A stretch of DNA of 64,000 nt from the NCBI GenBank assembly GCA_018292915.2, contig JACVVK020000496.1, positions 181,001 to 245,000 on the forward strand, written 5' to 3'. The stretch comes from Batillaria attramentaria. Taxonomy: Eukaryota > Mollusca > Gastropoda > Batillariidae. The notes under the pieces are model-generated. The model had not been told where the DNA came from. It did not search any database and saw nothing but the letters and a program-made list of their open reading frames with translations. Below are positions 56,717 to 64,000 of this stretch, in pieces (the first letter of the stretch is position 1; each line of letters starts with the position of its first letter). Position numbers and translations under genes: made by a program.

Positions 56717-58729
56717 ATGTCGAAAAGGCCTCCAGCATCAGATCCTGGACCAGGGAACACTCACCCTGCCACGGTCACCAGCTCCACGTCACTCCCGTCC
56801 CCAGTCACCACCTCACCAGCAGTTACCTCCCATGTCACCGCATCACCAGCAGTTACCGCCCTTGTCACCACCTCACCAGCAGCCACCACATTACCAGCAG
56901 CCATCGCTTCTGTCACCACTTCACCGGCAGTTACAGCACCAGTCACCATCTCACCAGTAGTTCCCGCGCCAGTCACCATCTCACCAGCAGCCATCAGATC
57001 CATCACAACATTACCAGCAGACACCGCCTGTGTTACCACTTCACCAACAACCAACGCCCCTGTCACCACCTCACCAGTAACTACTACACCAGTCACCACC
57101 TCACCAGCAACTACTACACCAGTCACCACCTCACCAGTAACTACTACACCAGTCACCACCTCACCAGTAACTACTACACCAGTCACCACCTCACCAGTAA
57201 CTACTACACCAGTCACCACCTCACCAGTAACTACTACACCAGTCACCACCTCACCAGTAACTACTACACCAGTCACCACTTCAAGTACAGCGACTACACG
57301 ACAGACTTTGGAGAATGAGTGGAGACGCGTGGTGACGTCACTATACCGTGACCTTGACACCCGGACTTACTGTGTACCGCCCTGCATCATGAACCGTGTG
57401 CCGTATGATAGAGACACTGTTGCCGGGCAACCGGCCCTGGTGTTGCGACCTTTACCGGGATTTGTGACGTCAGGCAGTCCTCCGTTTGTCTCACCTCCAG
57501 CTAACAGTACTAATGCGACGGGAAAACAAGCAACTCCCACAACAACGACATCGCAACAGCCAACTCCGCCGCAGCAAAAACAGCCAGATTCTGCAATCCA
57601 ACACACACCTCAAGGATCAGCCCAGCAGACAAGCCATCACACACCTCAAGGATCAGCCCAGCAGACAAGCCAACACACACCTCAAGGATCAGCCCAGCAG
57701 ACAAGCCATCACACACCTCAAGGATCAGCCCAGCAGACAAGCCATCACACACCTCAAGGATCAATCCAGCAGACAGGCCATCACACATCTCAAGGATCAG
57801 CCCAGCAGACAGGCCAACACACACCTCGAGGATCATCCCAGCAGACAGGCCAACACACACCTCAAGGATCAGCCCAGCAGACAAACCACCACACATCTCA
57901 AGGATCAGCCCAGCAGACAGGCCAACACACACCTCAAGGATCAGCCCAGCAGACAAGCCGTCACACACCTCAAGGATCAACCCAGCAGACAAGCCAACAC
58001 ACACCTCGAGGATCATCCCAGCAGACACGCCAACACACACCTCAAGGATCAGCCCAGCAGACAAGCCAACACACACCTCAAGGATCAGCCCAGCAGACGA
58101 GCCAACACACACCTCAAGGATCAACCCAGCACACAAGCCATTACACACCTCAAGGATCAGCCCCGCAGACAAGCCAACACACATCTCAAGCAACTCGGAG
58201 TCACTCGTCAACGCACAGTCTGTGGACCCGAGAGCAGCATCCAGTCGCTCAACCAATCAACGTGCAGGAAACCGACTCACGTGACGACTTCGCACAACAG
58301 CACGTGCTGTACTGTCTACAGACGCTAGGAGAGCAGCGACAGGAAGCCATGTTTGTGATGTCGTCACTAGACTTCACTGACTACCTGAAGAAGCTGGATG
58401 CTACCCACGCTGCTCAGTTCCCGCTACCCGGGGATCTTCCCGCCACACAGCGAGAGGGCGACTTTGACGTCATCGTCATACACCGCAAATACGGCGTCCT
58501 GCTCGGGGAGATCAAGTCAGTGGGTATCCATGACAACAACCCAACAGACAAAGCTGTGGCTGACAAGGTCAGCAAGGCCGTGAAACAGCTGGACAAGTGT
58601 GAGAAGGTTGTGAATCACGTGATGAGTGACGTGGCGCCGGGAGTGAGTGTCCGCAAAACGCTGATCCTGCCCTACATCAGCAGGACGCAGCTACAGCACG
58701 TGTTGGATGGAGACAGTCAGCTGGCACAG
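56717..58729 (+). CDS. Unit 4 exon A
   Basis: 671 codons beginning MSKRPPASDPG. TTSP(V)TTTPV repeats number about eight in perfect tandem (57061-57285). Its conserved segment is closest to unit 1 (LENEW, PPCIMN) but the next part is closest to unit 3 (FVSPPANSTNATG). Confidence 0.85.
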
Positions 58730-61700
58730 GTCAGAAACTCTCTTTGTCTGCACAATTTATCATGATACATGTACTTCATTGTACACAACTGAGGCTGACA
58801 CATACCAAGTGACTATTTTTATTATTTTTTTTTTCAATTTCGTAGAATGTAACCTGTACCCTGTACACCGTTCAGACGAGCACGCTCCTGTTACATTGTA
58901 GTACAGAAACACTGCTTTCTTTCAAAGTGCCGTGCTTTTCATGTATGAACATGTCCGTGAAACTTTCTATAAATAGACCAGACACCCAGAGCCTTCGCCG
59001 CAAAGCAAATAGTTATTACGCTGACACGCGTCCCGTTATGTTAAATCTTGTCAAGTGTCGAATGCACGGGTTTAGTGCATTCATTCATTCATACAAAAAT
59101 ATCCCTTTTTCACGAATTTTTATTTAAAGGCCACCTTGACCTGTATGTTTACTTTACACAGGTTGACCTCATCACCCAGTCAACCATTATTTTGCTTTTG
59201 AGTGGAAACTGTCACGTGACGATGAATACGCTCCCTTTTTCAGCGGGTGTGTGGGTGTGTGGGTGCTCCAGACGTGAGAGCGGCCGTGGAGCTGTGTGTG
59301 TGTAGTGACGTCATGTCTGACCGCACCACGCCCTGGCACGTGGACGCCGCTGTACTCGGGAAACTGGACAGTTGGTGGACACAGCGCGTGGCGTGTAGAA
59401 CGGACCCCACAATGTCACGTGATCTGTATGAAACACTCGTCAGCAGGTGAGGAAGCCTATCATACAATATTCCAGGCGTTAGTTAGTTTGTGCTGAAGCA
59501 GGAAACGTGAAGTTAGTTGACTGTACAAAGTATATACGTGTTTGAATACAGATTACTTTCATTGTACAGTTACAGACATTGTATTGTACTTTGTCCAATG
59601 TCCACACGGCCACAAGCCTATCAGTGTGCAGCGCTTTATACAACGATGATGATACTGATAATAATAATAATTATTATTCATCGAAACAAATGATAATACT
59701 GTTTTATATAGTTTTTCTCGGAGTAAACATTTGCTACATTTCATTTTCCCCCAGCAAACAAACTGTGACCAATTAAAATAATGATGACAATTTCAAAAAC
59801 TAACAACCACCACCACAACAACAACAACATCGGTATTTTGTCGATTCGGCGAGTGGCATAATTATAAGTGTACAACGCGTTATACCACGAAAATTAATAT
59901 TATTTTTGTTGTTGTTGTTGTTGTTGTTGTTGCTGTTACTTTGCATACTTTGCTGTGTAGTTCTCGTAATAAACATTTATTAGATTTTGTTCACTGAACA
60001 AACACATGATACTGTAAACAATCAAAACAACGACACTTTAAAAAGAAACTGTAACAACAACAACACTTGTTAACCTTTTTTCTATGTTGACAGGTTTGTG
60101 GGCCCGGCAACAACAGTCCGTGTTCACTGCGTCATCCCCCCGCGCGTGGAGGTGCGGACACTGGGGGAGGCCGTGTCAGAACTCGGCCGGCGACTTGCGC
60201 TTCTCGTCCTCACCCCCGGGCAACTCGAACTGCTCACCAGATCACCAGCACACGTCTGTCTGACCGGCCCCCCGGGCACCGGCAAGACTGTAGTGCTGGT
60301 CGTGAAGGGGCTGGTCGGGGCGCGTCAGGGACATCCTGTGCTTATACTCTGTCTCCATCCTGCCAGCCTTGCGGCGTCACGCCTGATACAGCAGCAGCTG
60401 GTGATGACCCTGCAGGCAGACCCCACAACACAACAAGCGGCCGCCGCCGTGCACTTCCTGTACTATGACCTGTACAAGCGGCCTGGAGATGTGGAGGCGG
60501 CGCTTCAGACACTTCAGTCACTGGTGCCGACAACACGGGGACAACAGCTTCACGTGCTGATAGACGAGGCCAACTTTACATACAGGTAGGTGACTACAGT
60601 ACTGCACGTGTAGGTGTGACAGTTGACAAGATATAGGTAAAATGTCACGCTACACTTGTGTTACCCATAACGTGACAGGCACGGTACGTGGACATGACAA
60701 AACATGAATCATTTTTGATCAAGTCTTCTTCACCAACAAGACGATGATGTAGAGTTTATTACTGGAGTGATAGTGGTGTCGTCATGACAACAGTCTGTTC
60801 CTGCAGCACGTGCTGGTTCCTCAACAAAAAACTGTTTATTTGCGATAGTCTCCGGAGAAATGTTATTGCTACTTTAACCTACTCTTTTACACCTGTGATA
60901 ATCGTTGCAGGGAGCCGGGATAGCCGAAATGTAGAGCGTTGGACTTTAAATGCTCGGGTCGTGAGTTCGAATCCCGGCCGGAGCCGAATATTTGTGCTGG
61001 CATTTTCTCGTTGCCCCGCCTTTGCTATCAACCATACGCGGTGGAAAAGGACGTTAAACTCCAGAACATCCCCCTCCCTCCAACCAGTGATAATCCTGAA
61101 TGGGTTGGCATGTAAAGAACGACAACTGTGGTTTGGCCTTGGTGCCGCACATAACCTGGTTCTCTCCCTCACTTTACTCCATCCAAGTATTATATTTATA
61201 ACAGTGGTTATGTTATCCTGTTATCAAATCTCTGTCAATGTCTAAGATTGGAGGCACACAATTTTTTTTTTCTGTTGAGCCACACCACCATATCGTGTAC
61301 GCATACGTGATGCTATCTACAGACTTCAACATGTCAAGGACCACTTGCAAATTTGGCTAAAATTCCTGGAAGATGTCCGTGCAGCACATGGTGGTTTTTC
61401 AGCTTCAGCAAGCTTTGCAGGATGCATTGTTAACCCTTTAACACTTTCACAGCAAAAAAAATTTGAAAGATTCCTTGATCTCTATTTTTTGTGAATTCTT
61501 AAAAATTAGACCTGTCTGTCAAGGTGGTCCTTGACTTATATTGAAGTCAGTTGTGACACGTGATCACGGCTGACATCAGGATTTTCGTTTTCCCTGTGAA
61601 ATGAAGCGAGTATCGATGATTGGCTCCTTTCAGTGATCGACTGACCAGACAACTTGACTGTTTCCTATAAACGCTAGACAAGGTTCACAATCGAAGTTGT

Positions 61701-62525
61701 GAAACCATTATTTATCTCCCCTGTCGTAATGCTTGTTACTCGTACGTCTTGTGTCGCCGGAAGTGTGTAGCGGGGTGTGTGTAGTGGCGGATAGCTAACA
61801 TGCGCAGACTGGACACACAAAGGGTTCAACTCAAGGCTTGGAGAACAGTTGTAAGCTGATCTTTTAATGGTGAAGTCGGGACCATTAGCATAACATCTTC
61901 ATCATCATCATGATCACGTTCATGTTCACGTTCACGTTCACTTTTACGTTCACGTTCAAGTTCAAGTTCAAGTTCAAGTTCAAACCCTGAAATATAAAGT
62001 CAAGTAATCAGTGTCTAGACTAACAGTTACAACTGAACTTTTGAACAGTTACAAAATACAAGTTACAAACAATCCCATGTACAATGATCAGTCTTATGAC
62101 AATAAATTTGATGACAGTGTATATAAAATCATTCATAATTACAATAGTACTAAAGATACAGTTGAACATTGCTTTATTGACAATTTAGTACATTTGGTAC
62201 AGTGGCACATACGTTATTTGTGGAACAAGAAGTTACAACAAAATCAGTTCAGGTGGTTCATGACAGCAGAACCTTTCCTGAAGCAGGCTGTGACTCGAAT
62301 GGTATACAGAGCTGATACTCAGTATGCTGTATCAGTGAGTACTAGTACAGTGATTACATCTCAAGATGCAGAAAGCATGCTGTCTGTGGAGCAAAAGAAA
62401 GGCAAGACCGGTTTACTCTGTCTTTCATAAATCTACTGCCAGTCACCGTCATGCTTGAATGAATACTACTGATGTGTGATGCACATGTTTCTAGCTATGT
62501 GAGCTGTGCTGGGCTTTGTGCAATG

Positions 62526-62588
<63 letters not shown>

Positions 62589-62871
62589 GACTTATCACTT
62601 GTACTTCTTTATACACTATACTTATATACCGCTTCAGATTCTTATCATTTAAAGTAAACTAATTAACACTAATACTAACTAACTAATACTAATACCACGC
62701 ATGTAACTAATACAGGGCTCCCTAAAAGCCACAGACCTAAAGGGTCCACTGACCCCCAGTTCAAAATTTTAGGGGGTCTTTGTACCTCCACTTTCAATTT
62801 TTAAAGGGTCAGAATCATTTCTCAAGTTTTTAGTGCATGGAATTATGAATTCAGTAAATACTGCTGAACAG

Positions 62872-62955
<84 letters not shown>

Positions 62956-64000
62956 AAAACTGAATTTTATCAACTTCAAATCATATAATTAAATGAAGTG
63001 GGTACAATTCAGTTTTGAAAGTTGGAAACTCCGACTTTTTGCCGCTGCTCTGTGCCGACTCTGATGCGACGTCTGAATCGTAGCTATGCGACGCCGAAGT
63101 GCACCCGCTGCCGGCGGGGCGAGGGCTCGAGCCCCTCCACAACTTTTCCACTGACGAAAAAGTCCATAGACGGTCTTTTGAACTTTCACTTTTTTCGGTG
63201 GCATGATTCGTCACAGAGAAAGCGAATCCGATCGGTAACAAGAGCACTGACTCTAAAATCTTTCGTCCATAGTTTCGAGCGCAGAAGCGGAAAAAGATGG
63301 GGCACGTTCATTACGCGAGAGTGGCTGTAGTAGCCGCCGATCTGCAGCAATAGACAGTTAACGCCTGCGAGCGTTAAACAGAACCAAAAACAGAACCGAA
63401 CTGAACGCGGCCAAGGCAAGGGAGAACACTCACTCGATCACAACAACAAGCCTATAGGCGTACGCACGGTAGTGCAGAGGTAGTGCGTCAAGCTAAGCAC
63501 AGATCGCGTTCATAATGCTTCAACGTACCCCCTCGAATTTTTTTTAGTACGTAAATTTTTACTTCAGTGCGTAAATTACGCACAGACGCACAGTTTAGGG
63601 AGCCCTGTAATAATAACTCATCTCACTAATATAGTACTAACTATGTGACTTTCACTCTGCTACAAGTGCTGTCTATTGATCGTGATGTACATAACGATAG
63701 TGTACAGTCCCTGCCAACAAGTAAACGGCAGTGTTCGATACAAATGTCATGACTCTCTCCCCGTTCTCTGTAACAGGAACGTCGGCCCGGCCACACGGAG
63801 ACTGGTGAGAGAACTGCTGGCAGCCTGTGGACCGCGCCTCTCTCTCTGGGCCGCTAGTGTGGCCAACACCGACATCCCTACAGAACTACAGGCCGAGCCG
63901 CTCACGGTGCCCCTAAGATCATGTCCGGCTGTTGTTAGAGAAGTGGCGAGGGGAATCAGCAGGTTTAGCGTCCACAACTACAGTGACAGCGGCACGCCTT
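56717..64000 (+). CDS. Unit 4: nuclease-helicase gene, 3' end outside window
   Basis: Exons at 56717-58729, 59244-59446, 60094-60585 and 63777 to beyond 64000. All frames are open. It has the longest Thr/Ser/Pro region and 16 Gln-rich repeats. Intron C-D carries a SINE, a MITE, the 1-kb block and an 895-bp transposon, which push exon D to the window edge. The encoded helicase keeps GPPGTGKT and DE. Exon E is not visible, so completeness cannot be judged. Confidence 0.8.
59244..59446 (+). CDS. Unit 4 exon B
   Basis: 203 bp with one amino-acid change against unit 1 (AAVELCVC). Confidence 0.82.
60094..60585 (+). CDS. Unit 4 exon C
   Basis: 492 bp with GPPGTGKT and LIDEANF. In the last 245 bp it differs from unit 1 at nine codons, all amino-acid changing and none silent. 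Confidence 0.85.
60910..61082 (+). mobile_element. tRNA-derived SINE, type b
   Basis: Same insertion as in units 2 and 3; B box GAGTTCGAATCCCGG is intact. Confidence 0.8.
61320..61548. mobile_element. MITE, Tc1/mariner-like, copy in unit 4
   Basis: Same insertion as 44750-44979. The right end has lost about eight bases between GAAGTC and CAGTTG, including the flanking TA. Confidence 0.8.
62011..62430 (+). CDS. Open frame of 139 codons, unknown function (copy 3)
   Basis: Identical in translation to copy 2. It lies in the 1-kb block (about 61765-63680 in this unit, interrupted by the transposon at 62713). Confidence 0.3.
   Translation: MSRLTVTTELLNSYKIQVTNNPMYNDQSYDNKFDDSVYKIIHNYNSTKDTVEHCFIDNLVHLVQWHIRYLWNKKLQQNQFRWFMTAEPFLKQAVTRMVYRADTQYAVSVSTSTVITSQDAESMLSVEQKKGKTGLLCLS
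62713..63607. mobile_element. 895-bp DNA transposon, hAT-like ends
   Basis: Terminal inverted repeats CAGGGCTCCCTAAA and TTTAGGGAGCCCTG (14 bp, perfect) are flanked by TAATA at 62708-62712 and 63608-63612. Units 1 and 3 show the empty site. CAGGG ends suit hAT elements, some of which make 5-bp duplications; the assignment is inference. A - strand frame at 62989-63204 starts MPPKKVKVQKTVYGLF and may be the remnant of a transposase N-terminus. A (TG)n tract fills 62874-62954. Confidence 0.85.
63777..64000 (+). CDS. Unit 4 exon D (partial)
   Basis: Acceptor GTAACAG, frame open with glutamine at the unit 1 stop position. The variable stretch reads ARGISRFSV, one codon shorter than in other units. 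It continues beyond the window. Confidence 0.8.

Noticed and set aside
60094..60585. Diversity-generating retroelement as source of codon hypervariation
   Set aside because: Changes are not limited to adenines, no template repeat is seen, and the reverse transcriptases nearby are LINE type on the other strand.

Overview
The window is eukaryotic, animal-type DNA: large introns with GT-AG junctions, many (CA)n, (GA)n and (GTA)n arrays, tRNA-derived SINEs, non-LTR retrotransposons and short DNA transposons. The repeat style fits a marine mollusc, probably a gastropod, but that is inference. No prokaryotic gene, functional tRNA, rRNA or CRISPR array is seen.

The backbone is a tandem gene family on the + strand. 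Four units start near 1.3, 22.4, 40.5 and 56.7 kb. Each is a five-exon gene (A-E) whose junction phases agree in every copy (A/B phase 0, B/C phase 2, C/D phase 2, D/E phase 1). The encoded protein has, in order: a Thr/Ser/Pro-rich repeat region, a conserved segment of about 60 residues, a Gln-rich array of 12-residue repeats, a PD-(D/E)XK nuclease resembling the NERD family (GDFD ... GEIK), and a UvrD-like superfamily 1 helicase core split over exons C-E (LTPGQ, GPPGTGKT, LIDEA, motif IV-like LRSCPAVV, GLER, and motif VI-like ISRCSTQLVIV). Unit 1 (1292-11778) is broken by a TAG in exon D. Unit 2 (22411-28176) and unit 3 (40542-47515) are open throughout, 961 and 1060 aa. Unit 4 (56717 onward) runs off the right edge inside exon D. 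A fifth unit survives only as an exon E fragment at 34886-35093.

The units are near-identical in introns and at silent sites, yet they differ at a restricted set of codons, often by two or three bases, almost all changing the amino acid. These codons lie beside the helicase motifs, while the Walker A and DE residues do not change. Together with tandem duplication, mosaic relationships and a nuclease plus helicase architecture, this looks like a diversifying, possibly defence-related, gene family. That function is inference.

Spacers and introns hold the rest. Unit 1 intron A-B carries a 3.2-kb foldback element. Introns C-D of units 1, 3 and 4 carry a 1-kb block with a preserved 139-codon frame. 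Units 3 and 4 share a TA-flanked MITE, and unit 4 has a further 895-bp inverted-repeat transposon. The spacer 13.0-19.3 kb is duplicated at 50.4-55.7 kb. At 28.3-34.9 kb lie a truncated CR1-like LINE and a nearly full-length L1/Tx1-like LINE, both on the - strand, followed by a solo LTR (35.5-36.4 kb). A 52-bp minisatellite split by a SINE lies at 39.1-40.3 kb, and a 2.1-kb element with long palindromic terminal repeats at 48.3-50.3 kb. Comparing filled with empty sites between units gives exact insertion boundaries for many of these.
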